Below, piece after piece: positions 1-7,732 of a DNA stretch of 64,000 bases. Below the pieces are notes generated by a model. It searched no databases. It worked only from the letters and a program-made list of their open reading frames with translations, and was not told the DNA's origin. Each line of letters starts with the position of its first letter. Within the stretch, counting starts at the first letter, position 1. The stretch comes from Rhizophagus prolifer (lineage: Eukaryota > Glomeromycota > Glomeromycetes > Glomerales > Glomeraceae). The stretch is taken from the NCBI GenBank assembly GCA_019425655.1, contig NQWY01033937.1:26471-90470 (forward strand). Reading direction: 5' to 3'. The position numbers and the translations under genes were made by a program.

Positions 1-829
1 TGTTTTTTGAATCATTAACCTGTTTGGGATTCGCATTCCACTGAGCATGAGTTAAACCTTGCGGGTCATCTGCATTGATTTTGACATAGTTAGTCACCCA
101 GTTGATTTTGCTTCCATCGTCAAGGTTCCAACTGAGCTTGGCGTTATTTAAGATTTTATCTGCACCGCTATGATCTCGGTAACCGTCGGTATCGAAGTAC
201 GATGAACTAATAATATAGCTTGGTTCATTCGCACCCTTTGCCCCACCTTGTAGTACTAACCCTGCTCGGCTTTTATCATGGCTGCCTCCCGAATAGCTCA
301 GCTCGATTGAGTCTTTTCCTTGACCTTCTTTAGTAGACGTTAAAATTGTCCCACCCGATGAGTTTCCATATAGTGAGGAAAAAGGTCCCGTTAGAACTTC
401 AACATGGTCCAGACTACTTAAATCAATATTAGACGTTTGACCTTGCCCATCTGGCATTGTTGCGGGAATACCATCCACATATAGACGAATACCTCGGACA
501 CCAAAAGTAGAACGTGCACCAAAACCACGCATAGATAGCTGCAAATCTTGCGCATAATTTTCACGATTACGAATCTGTAAGCTCGGTATACCTTTCACAA
601 CTTCAGTTAAATTCACTTGTGAAGAGCTATCAGCTTGAGGTGCATCTATTCGAAAAACTGAAGCAGGTGTTTGTAAGTAAGTAGTATCGGTACGCGTTGC
701 TTCCACATGTAAAGTAGGCAATTTGGCAACGTCTGAATTTAGGTCTTCTGCCCATACAATTGGACTAGAAATACAGCCCATACTCATCAAAATACAGTAA
801 TGAAGTCGGTCTAAGCGTAATAAGGACAT
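1..829 (-). CDS. TonB-dependent outer-membrane receptor, N-terminal part (cut by window edge)
   Basis: The frame starts with ATG at 829 and runs off the left edge, giving 276 codons. A signal peptide ending near VWA-ED (residues 1-27) is followed by a TonB-box-like stretch (KLPTLHVEATR) and a plug domain with typical motifs: RGFGARSTFGVRGIRLYVDG, then DHVEVLTGPFSSLYGNSSGG. The start has AAGGAAA upstream at good spacing. A short palindrome GTTAT-C-ATAAC lies at 855-865 in the promoter region and could be an operator. The family takes up iron-siderophores or other metal chelates across the outer membrane using TonB energy. The ligand cannot be told from the plug alone. The beta-barrel is outside the window. 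Confidence 0.9.
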   Translation of the reverse strand, partial: MSLLRLDRLHYCILMSMGCISSPIVWAEDLNSDVAKLPTLHVEATRTDTTYLQTPASVFRIDAPQADSSSQVNLTEVVKGIPSLQIRNRENYAQDLQLSMRGFGARSTFGVRGIRLYVDGIPATMPDGQGQTSNIDLSSLDHVEVLTGPFSSLYGNSSGGTILTSTKEGQGKDSIELSYSGGSHDKSRAGLVLQGGAKGANEPSYIISSSYFDTDGYRDHSGADKILNNAKLSWNLDDGSKINWVTNYVKINADDPQGLTHAQWNANPKQVNDSKN

Positions 830-962
830 GCTTATTTCCTTTATTTATATTGTAGTTATCATAACAAAAAGTGGTGTCTTGTCTGGATATTGAATTCGAC
901 CCACATAGTTGTAAATCTGGAACACTCGTTTTACGATTTAAAAATTGATTTCTAAATTTGGA

Positions 963-1529
963 TTAACGACTTAACGAAGGATGATCTTTCCAGCAATATC
1001 GTTCAGGCCAGTCTTTTGCTTCTTCAGCATAATCAATTCCAATACGTGGCGTTAAAACAACCGTTGGTTGTGTATTAGCCGCTTCAATCCATAGCCCAGA
1101 TTCTTCACCTAGAGTCTGGCCTTTTAAACTACGGTCAATACCCAAATAACGTGTCAGTTTGCCCGGTCCAGCTAAAAGCTTATATTCTTTTTTTGTTGAA
1201 GCATTACTTAAAAATACAGACCGAATCATTACTCCTTCAGGTATACCCTCTGTTTGAGTAATAATATTAAGCATTTCATACATGCCATAAATTAGATAGA
1301 CGTAAATCGTACCGCCATGGCCATACATTACCTCAGTTCGAGCTGTTCGTTTATCATTGTAACTATGGCAAGCTTTATCTCGAACGCCCAAATAAGCTTC
1401 TGTTTCACTAATTGTGCAACGGATGACTTGACCATCAGGCTGCCGCTTACACAATACGCAGCCGATCAAATCATAAGCTACTTGTGAAGTTTCTCGTTGA
1501 AACCAGCTTAATGGTAAAATATCTGACAT
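963..1529 (-). CDS. 3-methyladenine DNA glycosylase (AAG/MPG family)
   Basis: This 188-residue protein matches the alkyladenine glycosylase family along its whole length: VAYDLIGCVLC near the start, ISETEAYLG (the Glu is the expected catalytic residue), HSYNDKRTARTEVMYGHGGTIYVYLIYGMYEMLNI split over the core, and LLAGPGKLTRYLGI near residue 125. It excises alkylated purines such as 3-methyladenine in base-excision repair in the cytoplasm. A GTG nine codons upstream (1556) would also open the frame, but the ATG at 1529 fits the family start and has an AGAG stretch before it. It is transcribed alone, convergent with nothing, and is separated from the TonB gene by a non-coding gap. Confidence 0.92.
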   Translation of the reverse strand: MSDILPLSWFQRETSQVAYDLIGCVLCKRQPDGQVIRCTISETEAYLGVRDKACHSYNDKRTARTEVMYGHGGTIYVYLIYGMYEMLNIITQTEGIPEGVMIRSVFLSNASTKKEYKLLAGPGKLTRYLGIDRSLKGQTLGEESGLWIEAANTQPTVVLTPRIGIDYAEEAKDWPERYCWKDHPSLSR

Positions 1530-1661
1530 AGTATTCTCTGAAATATTACATACCACACGTTATACTTGATTAATCCAGTATATCTGTTAATTCTGCGAGT
1601 TCCAGAGCAAGATTAACAGTAAGTTTAAGTCGTTAATTAAAGTAAGCTGAAGATCCAAAGC

Positions 1662-1689
1662 TTGATCTTTAGTTAAAAACAGGTAAAAT
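1662..1689 (+). promoter_or_regulatory. Predicted sigma-70 promoter of the rtcB leader
   Basis: TTGATC at 1662-1667 and TAAAAT at 1684-1689 are separated by 16 bases, a good match to a housekeeping promoter. The start of transcription would fall near 1696. No better promoter is visible between this point and rtcB. I see no -24/-12 element of the sigma-54 type, which would be expected for the RtcR-controlled enterobacterial rtc operon. Confidence 0.55.
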
Positions 1690-1711
1690 GCCGTTCAGAT
1701 TTTCAACGGCA
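1689..1711. promoter_or_regulatory. Perfect palindrome over the predicted rtcB start site (candidate operator)
   Basis: TGCCGTT (1689-1695) and AACGGCA (1705-1711) form a perfect 7-9-7 inverted repeat. It begins at the last base of the predicted -10 box and covers the predicted start site, the usual place for a repressor to bind. It could instead act as an RNA hairpin if transcription starts further upstream. No regulator gene lies next to it. Confidence 0.4.
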
Positions 1712-1732
1712 CTTTTAAAAAAGGAGGACATC

Positions 1733-1762
1733 ATGCCAACACTACAAGGTAAAAAACAGTAA
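1733..1762 (+). CDS. Nine-codon leader ORF upstream of rtcB
   Basis: ATG at 1733 opens a nine-codon frame (MPTLQGKKQ) closed by TAA at 1760. The ribosome-binding site AGGAGG at 1722-1727 is full length and ideally spaced, far stronger than that of most genes in this window, which argues that it is translated. The frame contains a run of six A (1751-1756). Reading on in the -1 frame from that run would extend the product to a TAA at 1804, inside the loop of the following hairpin. Its position before a hairpin and terminator suggests a regulatory leader peptide. I do not recognise the peptide. Confidence 0.45.
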   Translation: MPTLQGKKQ

Positions 1763-1785
1763 CGATTTGGCACGATGTCAGCTCA

Positions 1786-1858
1786 CGGACAAGTGTACAA
1801 ATTTAATTCACTTGTCCGAATGCTCGAATTTAAGACCTAGCATTCGCTAGGTTTTTTT
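1786..1858 (+). promoter_or_regulatory. Attenuator-like hairpins with intrinsic terminator ahead of rtcB
   Basis: Three inverted repeats compete here. CGGACAAGTG (1786-1795) pairs perfectly with CACTTGTCCG (1809-1818). CGAATGCT (1817-1824) pairs perfectly with AGCATTCG (1839-1846). ACCTAGC (1835-1841) pairs with GCTAGGT (1846-1852) and is followed by seven T, a classical terminator. The second pairing shares bases with both others, so it would act as an antiterminator. The terminator ends 35 bases before the rtcB start with no room for a full promoter after it, so rtcB expression should depend on read-through. An independent small RNA ending at 1858 is the alternative. Confidence 0.55.
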
Positions 1859-1892
1859 ATGCCTATTCGGACACAAAAATAAGAGAAAAATT

Positions 1893-3098
1893 ATGGGCAT
1901 ACAAAAAATATTAAATGAAGAGGCACTCTATGGTGTCCCTGTTAAAATTTTCACTCAAGATATAGACAGTGAAAGTATCGAACAATTGAAGAAAATGGCA
2001 CAACTGCAATTTATATATTCACATATTGCTGTTATGCCAGATGTTCACGTAGGAAAAGGTGCAACTGTAGGAAGTGTTATTCCGACTAAACATGCCATTA
2101 TTCCAGCTGCAGTCGGTGTAGACATTGGCTGTGGAATGAATGCAATTCGTTTAAGTCTAAAGGCTTCACAGCTACCTGATAACTTGAGTCGTTTACGTGA
2201 TGCAATTGAACGTAAAGTACCAGTTGGATTTGCTTTACATAAGCAGGTCAAAGCTAAAGCATCGAGTATTATCCCACTCGAAAAGCGCTTACAACCGATT
2301 GTAAAAAAACATCCTGGTTTAATTCGAATGCTTCGGCAGTTTGATGCCACTTGGCAAAAACAATTAGGCACATTAGGTGGTGGCAATCACTTTATAGAGT
2401 TATGTATTGATGAAAATCAAGATGTATGGGTAATGCTACATTCAGGTAGTCGAGGACTTGGTAACGTCATCGGTACTTATTTTATCGAACTTGCCAAGAA
2501 AGAAGCACAACATCGCTTTGGGCATGTACCTGATAAAGACTTAAGTTATTTTGCTGAAGGTTCAAACAGTTTTAATGATTATGTAGAAGCTGTGGAGTGG
2601 GCCCAAGAATATGCTTTTGAAAATCGTAAAGAAATGATGCGATTAGTCTTAGAAGCAATCCGACCTATCCTACCCTCATTTCAAATGACAAAAGAAGCAA
2701 TTAATTGTCATCATAATTATGTAAGTCGAGAAACCCATTTTGGTGAAAATCTTTTAGTTACCAGGAAAGGGGCGATTAGAGCAGGTTTAGATGAGTTAGG
2801 AATTATTCCTGGCTCTATGGGAGCACGCTCTTATATTGTTAGAGGAAAAGCTAATCCTGAGTCTTTTTGTTCATGTTCTCACGGCGCTGGGCGTAAAATG
2901 AGTCGTAGCAAGGCAAAAATTCTTTTTAATCAACAAGACTTAATTGAGCAAACCAAAGGTATTGAGTGTCGTAAAGATAGTGGCATTGTCGATGAGATCC
3001 CAAGTGCTTATAAAGACATAGATGAGGTTATGGCAAATCAGTCAGATCTTATCGAAGTCGTCCATACACTTAAACAAGTTTTATGTATTAAAGGTTAA
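1893..3098 (+). CDS. rtcB: RNA-splicing ligase RtcB
   Basis: RtcB joins RNA 2',3'-cyclic-phosphate (or 3'-phosphate) ends to 5'-hydroxyl ends using GTP and Mn2+, and serves RNA repair in bacteria. All family signatures are present in 401 residues: PDVHVGKG (His52), GVDIGCGMNA (Cys80, metal ligand), GGGNHF (His167), HSGSRGLGN (His184), NCHHNY (273-275) and SHGAGRKMSR, whose His331 is the expected guanylylated residue. The length fits the compact bacterial form. AAGAGA precedes the ATG. The gene follows the leader and terminator described above. A 52-residue basic protein starts three bases after its stop. No rtcA, rtcR or prfH is next to it. Confidence 0.95.
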   Translation: MGIQKILNEEALYGVPVKIFTQDIDSESIEQLKKMAQLQFIYSHIAVMPDVHVGKGATVGSVIPTKHAIIPAAVGVDIGCGMNAIRLSLKASQLPDNLSRLRDAIERKVPVGFALHKQVKAKASSIIPLEKRLQPIVKKHPGLIRMLRQFDATWQKQLGTLGGGNHFIELCIDENQDVWVMLHSGSRGLGNVIGTYFIELAKKEAQHRFGHVPDKDLSYFAEGSNSFNDYVEAVEWAQEYAFENRKEMMRLVLEAIRPILPSFQMTKEAINCHHNYVSRETHFGENLLVTRKGAIRAGLDELGIIPGSMGARSYIVRGKANPESFCSCSHGAGRKMSRSKAKILFNQQDLIEQTKGIECRKDSGIVDEIPSAYKDIDEVMANQSDLIEVVHTLKQVLCIKG

Positions 3099-3101
3099 AA
3101 C

Positions 3102-3260
3102 ATGAAAATTAAAGAAATGCCAAAAATTAAGGTCCGTAACCACGTAGCTCTGTCCCCTTTACTTCAAAAAGGTGGCATGCATGAGACAGAAAAACCTCGT
3201 GCACAGCATCGTCGAGATAGGCAAGATACTAAACAGCAATTAAAAAAAGGTGTTTGGTAA
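3102..3260 (+). CDS. Small basic protein of unknown function, coupled to rtcB
   Basis: ATG at 3102 opens a 52-codon frame ending with TAA at 3260, only three bases after the rtcB stop, so translation is probably coupled. The product is rich in Lys, Arg, Gln and His; it has a central VALSPLLQKGGMHE stretch and ends in LKKGVW. There is no signal peptide or membrane segment. Such a short, strongly basic protein could bind RNA or the ribosome, which would suit an RNA-repair neighbour, but this is inference. I have a loose recollection of small proteacterial proteins with a similar LL-x-KGG-x-H core, unverified. Both genes end at the terminator at 3341-3370. Confidence 0.65.
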   Translation: MKIKEMPKIKVRNHVALSPLLQKGGMHETEKPRAQHRRDRQDTKQQLKKGVW

Positions 3261-3340
3261 AAACTTATCTATAAACAATTAACTGAATAGATATTCTTTA
3301 GGAGATATAGAAATGAAAAAATATTTGAAAAATCGTAATA

Positions 3341-3370
3341 AAAAAAGCGACTCTAACGAGTCGCTTTTTT
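3341..3370. terminator. Bidirectional terminator between the rtcB operon and ompA
   Basis: AAAAAAGCGACTC and GAGTCGCTTTTTT form a perfect 13-base-pair stem with a TAAC loop. The A run and T run on the two sides make it work on both strands, ending the rtcB unit on plus and ompA on minus. Confidence 0.9.
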
Positions 3371-3388
3371 ACTGTTCAGAAACTCAAA

Positions 3389-4441
3389 TTATTGAGCTTG
3401 TTGACCAGGTTGAACTACTACAGTACGGCTACCAGTGATTGTCGCGAATACACGACGGTTCATAGCACGACCTTCTTTAGTTTTGTTGTCAGCAATCGGT
3501 TGATCCCAAGCGAAACCTTGAGTAGACAAACGAGAAGCGTCAACATTGTATTCGTTTACAAGAGCTGATTTAACAGAGTTAGCACGAGCTAAAGATAAAC
3601 GTTCGTTCAACTTACGTGGACCAGTGTTATCTGTGTGACCTTCGATACGTGCAGTAGCGTTAGGGTATTCAGTTAACTTCTCAGCAACTTTAGCGATTTC
3701 TGGCTTGTATTGGTCTTTGATGTTTGACTTGTTAGTATCAAAGAACACACGAAGTTCCATGTTAAGGTCTTCAGTTAACTCTTGTGGTTGTGGAGCAACT
3801 GGAGTTGGTTCAACTGGAGCAACTTCTACTACAGGAGCAGCAGGCTTCAAGTGACCACCAAGAACTACGTTTAAACCAGCAAGAGCTGTATAGTTCCAGA
3901 ATTGCTCGTCAAAGTTATAAGTACCACGAGCTTCTGTACGAAGAGATAAAGCATCGTTGATGCGATAGAACGCACCGATACCAGCATTACCTAAAGTACC
4001 TTCTTCAGAGTTACCACGTGCACCACGATCTACGCCATTAAAGTCGTATTTGTAGTGACCAGCACCTAACAATACATACGGCTTAAATTTGCTGTCGTAG
4101 TTTTTAGTGATTAAATCAGAAGTAGCATAGAAGTTACCGTTGATTTGCTTTTGTTTGTATTCAGCACCAGCAGAAGCGCCGTTTACATCACCTTTAACTT
4201 GGTTATATTCAGCTTCAAAACCTAACCATGGTGTTAATTCAACACCAAGAGCTGCACCAACGAATAAATCGTCCTGTAACTCAGGACCATTTGTTAAACT
4301 ACCTTTGTCACCACCGTTATTGTGTTGGCTGTCTTGGAAAGTGTAACCAAGCAATAATGGAGTAACTGTTACGCCAGCATTAGCAGCAGCTAATGGAGCA
4401 GCAACAAGCATAGTAGCAAGTGCAATACGACTCAATTTCAT
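3389..4441 (-). CDS. ompA: Outer membrane protein OmpA
   Basis: OmpA is the major outer-membrane beta-barrel that also anchors the envelope to peptidoglycan. The 350-residue precursor has a signal peptide [10 protein letters not shown]...ANA, an eight-stranded N-terminal barrel (to about residue 200), a Pro-rich linker ([16 protein letters not shown]) and an OmpA-like peptidoglycan-binding domain with [19 protein letters not shown] and [12 protein letters not shown], including the Asp and Arg that contact diaminopimelate. The start at 4441 is chosen for the GGAGG ribosome site and signal peptide; an upstream in-frame extension lacks both. The tail ends [10 protein letters not shown], shorter than the Ala-rich tail I recall in A. 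baumannii. Confidence 0.97.
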   Translation of the reverse strand: MKLSRIALATMLVAAPLAAANAGVTVTPLLLGYTFQDSQHNNGGDKGSLTNGPELQDDLFVGAALGVELTPWLGFEAEYNQVKGDVNGASAGAEYKQKQINGNFYATSDLITKNYDSKFKPYVLLGAGHYKYDFNGVDRGARGNSEEGTLGNAGIGAFYRINDALSLRTEARGTYNFDEQFWNYTALAGLNVVLGGHLKPAAPVVEVAPVEPTPVAPQPQELTEDLNMELRVFFDTNKSNIKDQYKPEIAKVAEKLTEYPNATARIEGHTDNTGPRKLNERLSLARANSVKSALVNEYNVDASRLSTQGFAWDQPIADNKTKEGRAMNRRVFATITGSRTVVVQPGQQAQ

Positions 4442-4820
4442 GGATATCCTCCAGAGATAACAATTGTTGTTCAAGCTCAGCCTAAATTTATTGGCCCCTG
4501 AGATATTTTTACCCCAGTATTATTTTTAAGCTATTCACATTTGAATCATACAAACACTTGATAAACTTTCCAAGTGCTTGATAATTTTAATCAAGTAAAT
4601 TATTGACAAAATTACTTACAATTTCCGTTGTAATTCGGTAATTTTTTACTCAACTAGCAAAAATGAATAACTTCTTTGTTTCGCTTGCGGTGATTTTACC
4701 AGTATTCTAGCCAACTGATAACCCTTATTTAATTTTGTGTTTCCTTATTATAAAAAATAATATAAATCATTGTCAGAAAACATAAAATTTCTCTATTTAT
4801 ACATATATTAAGGTTTCTTA
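4442..4820. other. Intergenic region: ompA leader and divergent pseudopilin promoter
   Basis: This 379-base AT-rich stretch separates two divergent genes. It holds an imperfect inverted repeat, CAAACACTTG (4551-4560) facing CAAGTGCTTG (4570-4579), which would form a hairpin in a long ompA 5' leader. A TTGACA occurs at 4613-4618 on the plus strand, but no -10 box at ideal spacing follows. I see no gene in it. Confidence 0.4.
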
Positions 4821-5336
4821 ATGTTTAAATCTCCTGGTTTTACTATAGTTGAACTCTCTATAACCCTCGTAATTATTATAATTATGTCAGTTATAGCCAT
4901 TCCTTTATACCATCAATTTATGGCATCTGCAGAATTAAAAAATACTCCGCGTGTACTCACAATTCATATACAAAAAGCTAAATATGACGCGATTGTTAGG
5001 CATACAAACATTGTTCTGTGTCCCAGTTCCGATCAATTCATCTGTAATACGAACTGGAATAGTCAACTCATTAGCTTTGTAGACAATAATCGTAATCTAC
5101 AACATGATTTAAATGAAGAGTTATTAACTTCCGTAGATCTTAACCATCATTATGGTTCTATGAAATTACAACGTTTTGGAAAAAAACAAAATAGTATTGT
5201 TTTTCAGGGCAATTCCGGACTTCCAATCGAGTCTAATGGCAGTTTTATTTATTGTTCTTATGATCAGCTTAAAAATTTTAAGTTAATTCTCAGTAAAATG
5301 GGGCACCTACGCTTAGAAGAATCTCAAAATTGTTAG
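4821..5336 (+). CDS. Type IV pilin-like / GspH-FimT family pseudopilin
   Basis: The 171-residue product begins with a short positive leader and the prepilin peptidase site PG-FTIVELSITL, with Gly at -1, Phe at +1 and Glu at +5, then a hydrophobic helix to about residue 30. This is the class III signal of type IV pili and type II secretion minor subunits, cleaved and methylated by PilD. A TATRAG-like purine region (ATTAAGGTTTCTTAATG) precedes the ATG. Four Cys residues in the C-terminal half (LCPSSDQFIC, YC, NC) could form disulfides as in FimT/FimU. It stands alone, away from the main pilus operon, so it is probably a minor pilin; the exact role is unknown. Confidence 0.8.
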   Translation: MFKSPGFTIVELSITLVIIIIMSVIAIPLYHQFMASAELKNTPRVLTIHIQKAKYDAIVRHTNIVLCPSSDQFICNTNWNSQLISFVDNNRNLQHDLNEELLTSVDLNHHYGSMKLQRFGKKQNSIVFQGNSGLPIESNGSFIYCSYDQLKNFKLILSKMGHLRLEESQNC

Positions 5337-5444
5337 AACTCTACAGTCTAATGCAGAACCCAATACCATCCCCATTTTGCAATATACTGCTTAAGCTTTA
5401 ATGTTTTCTTAATTTGAGATAAAGAACAATCGGAGATTACAACA

Positions 5445-6620
5445 ATGACTGACATCGTAATTGTTAATGGTGCTCGTACTGCTATGGGTGGTTTTCAAGG
5501 ATCACTGTCTGGTCTAACTGCTCCCGAACTAGGTGCAGTAACAATTAAAGAAGCAATCGCACGAGCAGGTTTGCAGCCTACTGATGTTGAAGAAGTCATT
5601 ATGGGGTGTGTTCTTCCTGCTGGTTTAAAACAAGGCCCTGCTCGTCAAGCGATGCGTAAAGCTGGTTTACCAGACTCTACAGGTGCAGTGACGATTAATA
5701 AACTTTGTGGTTCAGGCATGAAAGCCGTAATGCAAGCAGCCGATATGATCAAAGCAGGCAGTGCTGAAATTGTGGTTGCAGGTGGTATGGAGTCGATGAC
5801 AAATGCCCCTTATGTTTTACCTAAAGCACGTGCTGGTTACCGTATGGGTCATGGCGAAATTAAAGACCACATGTTTCTTGATGGACTTGAAGATGCTGAA
5901 ACAGGTCGTTTAATGGGTTCTTTTGCTCAAGATATGGCAAATACTCGTGGCTATACACGTGAGCAAATGGATGACTTTGCAATTCGCTCTTTAAAACGTG
6001 CTCAAACTGCAATTACCGAAGGCTATTTCAAAGATGAAATTGTTCCTGTTACCGTACCTAGCCGTAAAGGTGATGTCGTTGTTGATCAAGATGAACAACC
6101 TTTAAATGCAAAGACCGACAAAATTCCTTCGCTTAAACCAGCTTTTGCAAAAGACGGTACAATTACCGCAGCAAACGCAAGCTCTATTTCGGATGGCGCA
6201 TCTGCATTAGTATTAACTTCAAATGAGGTTGCTACTCAACGTGGTTTACAGCCAGTGGCAAAAATTATTGCAACAGCTTCAAACTCTCAGCATCCTTCAG
6301 AATTTACAATTGCTCCTGTTGGTGCCATTGAAAAAGTTCTAAAAAAAGCAGGATGGAATGCTCAAGAAGTTGACCTGTGGGAAATTAACGAAGCTTTTGC
6401 CATGGTTACTATGTGCCCAATTGATGATTTCAAACTTGATGCAGAGAAAGTGAATATCAATGGCGGTGCTTGTGCACTAGGTCACCCAGTAGGCTCAACA
6501 GGTTCACGTATTATTCTTACGCTAATTCATGCACTTAAACGTACTGGCGGTAAAAAAGGTATTGCAGCACTCTGTATTGGTGGTGGCGAAGCAACAGCCG
6601 TTGCGATTGAACTCATTTAA
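5445..6620 (+). CDS. Acetyl-CoA C-acetyltransferase (thiolase)
   Basis: This 391-residue thiolase condenses or cleaves acetoacetyl-CoA and related 3-ketoacyl-CoAs. The nucleophilic Cys88 lies in NKLCGSGMKAV, the catalytic His in NEAFAMV and GGACALGHPVGSTGSR, and the second Cys in ALCIGGGEA, all as in AtoB/PhaA biosynthetic-type thiolases. GGAGATTACAAC precedes the ATG. It forms a single-gene unit ending at the terminator at 6641-6664. Whether it serves short-chain degradation or ketone-body use cannot be decided from sequence alone. Confidence 0.93.
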   Translation: MTDIVIVNGARTAMGGFQGSLSGLTAPELGAVTIKEAIARAGLQPTDVEEVIMGCVLPAGLKQGPARQAMRKAGLPDSTGAVTINKLCGSGMKAVMQAADMIKAGSAEIVVAGGMESMTNAPYVLPKARAGYRMGHGEIKDHMFLDGLEDAETGRLMGSFAQDMANTRGYTREQMDDFAIRSLKRAQTAITEGYFKDEIVPVTVPSRKGDVVVDQDEQPLNAKTDKIPSLKPAFAKDGTITAANASSISDGASALVLTSNEVATQRGLQPVAKIIATASNSQHPSEFTIAPVGAIEKVLKKAGWNAQEVDLWEINEAFAMVTMCPIDDFKLDAEKVNINGGACALGHPVGSTGSRIILTLIHALKRTGGKKGIAALCIGGGEATAVAIELI

Positions 6621-6640
6621 TCTAAATTCATTATTTTAAG

Positions 6641-6664
6641 ATCCCACTTCAGTGGGATTTTTTT
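6641..6664 (+). terminator. Terminator after the first thiolase gene
   Basis: ATCCCACT / AGTGGGAT stem with TC loop followed by a T run. Confidence 0.85.
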
Positions 6665-6750
6665 ATGAAAAAACTACAAAAAATGACCCACAAAATCACT
6701 TTTAAGTTTTAACTTATTCTTTTAAACGAAAACAACAATGGACAATAACA

Positions 6751-7194
6751 ATGCAACTCAATCACTATCTCAACTTTCAGGGTCAGGCGGAACAAGCGTT
6801 TAACTTTTATAAATCAGTCTTTGGCGGAGAGTTTGCCATGCTGAGTCGCTATGGTGATATGCCCGCTCCCGAAGGTGTAACCTTATCAGAAGCCAATAAA
6901 AACCTGATTTTACATGTGTCTTTACCCATTAACGAATTCACGGTGCTTATGGCATCAGATACCAATGATCAGTTCTGTGCTCCTAACAGTGTTTTTACCC
7001 AAGGCACTAATCACTACATTGCAATAAACCTTGAAAAAGATGAGCAAGAGAAAGCAAAGCAGCTTTTTGATGCACTATCTGTAAATGGCCAAATTGAAAT
7101 GCCTCTAGAAAAGACTTTTTGGGGAGCATTGTATGGTGCTTTTACTGATCAGTTCGGCATAAAGTGGATGGTTAATTGCCAACTTGATACATAA
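6751..7194 (+). CDS. VOC-superfamily protein (PhnB-like)
   Basis: The 147-residue protein starts MQLNHYLNFQGQAEQAFNFY and continues SVFGGEF, the standard opening of the PhnB/3-demethylubiquinone methyltransferase-like branch of the vicinal-oxygen-chelate (glyoxalase) fold. It ends FGIKWMVNCQ, the usual closing strand. Members are small cytoplasmic dimers; most have no assigned reaction, and PhnB itself is not needed for phosphonate cleavage. The gene is monocistronic, converging on the DUF934/cysI operon and sharing its terminator. Confidence 0.85.
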   Translation: MQLNHYLNFQGQAEQAFNFYKSVFGGEFAMLSRYGDMPAPEGVTLSEANKNLILHVSLPINEFTVLMASDTNDQFCAPNSVFTQGTNHYIAINLEKDEQEKAKQLFDALSVNGQIEMPLEKTFWGALYGAFTDQFGIKWMVNCQLDT

Positions 7195-7204
7195 TTTTAA
7201 ATAT

Positions 7205-7233
7205 AAAAAATCCCGCAAATTGCGGGATTTTTT
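7205..7233. terminator. Bidirectional terminator, VOC gene and cysI-DUF934 operon
   Basis: TCCCGCA (7211-7217) and TGCGGGA (7221-7227) form the stem, with six A before and six T after, so it serves both convergent units. Confidence 0.9.
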
Positions 7234-7246
7234 ATGTCAGCATATC

Positions 7247-7732
7247 TTAAGCACCAGTTTGGTAGCTCGCTTTTGGCACAGCAGTTGAAGCTTGATACGG
7301 ATTGGTAAAATCTTGCAAACCTGCCGCAGCTTCTTGTACGTCTTTGCCTTCTTTTACGATAAAGCTATCAAAACCAGAACGCTTTAAGTAGTTTAAAACA
7401 TCCTTAAACACATCACCTGTTGCACGTAACTCACCTTTGAAACCTTGGCGGCGCAATAGTGCTGCAAATGAGTAACCTCGGCCATCGCCAAAACCTGCAA
7501 ACTCAATGAAGATTGCATCAAGTTCATTTAATGGAAATGTATGATCTTCAGGTGAATCATTTACAGTCACATATAAAGCTTTTTTGCCTTGAACGTTAGC
7601 TAACTGGTCTAGTTGAGCTGTTGTTACAACTACATCACCTTGAGGAACAACACCATCTTCAGCAATGATTTGATAAGTATTATCTGCAATCGTGCCATCT
7701 TTATAAAGCACTGGTAGAGCTATATTAAGCAT
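7247..7732 (-). CDS. DUF934 protein, sulfite-reduction partner
   Basis: The 161-residue product belongs to the DUF934 family, recognised by FPLNELDAIFIEF, FGDGRGYSFAALLR and GFKGELRATGDVFKD. Members nearly always lie next to cysI or cysH in proteobacteria, so a role in assimilatory sulfate reduction is inferred; no reaction is established. The ATG at 7732 is chosen because AAGGAG sits seven bases before it, while the upstream GTG at 7738 would be too close to that site. It overlaps the end of cysI by eight bases, indicating translational coupling. Confidence 0.85.
   Translation of the reverse strand: MLNIALPVLYKDGTIADNTYQIIAEDGVVPQGDVVVTTAQLDQLANVQGKKALYVTVNDSPEDHTFPLNELDAIFIEFAGFGDGRGYSFAALLRRQGFKGELRATGDVFKDVLNYLKRSGFDSFIVKEGKDVQEAAAGLQDFTNPYQASTAVPKASYQTGA

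Noticed and set aside
855-865. Palindrome GTTAT-C-ATAAC before the TonB receptor gene as a Zur or Fur box
   Set aside because: The half-site spacing (5-1-5) differs from the Zur core (7-1-7) seen at znuD, and it does not match Fur. Kept only as a possible operator of unknown type.
3313-3438. 41-codon plus-strand ORF with AGGAGA upstream, running into the ompA 3' end
   Set aside because: The frame contains the strong bidirectional terminator at 3341-3370 and then reads antisense to ompA, so it would be cut short in transcription. Likely chance.
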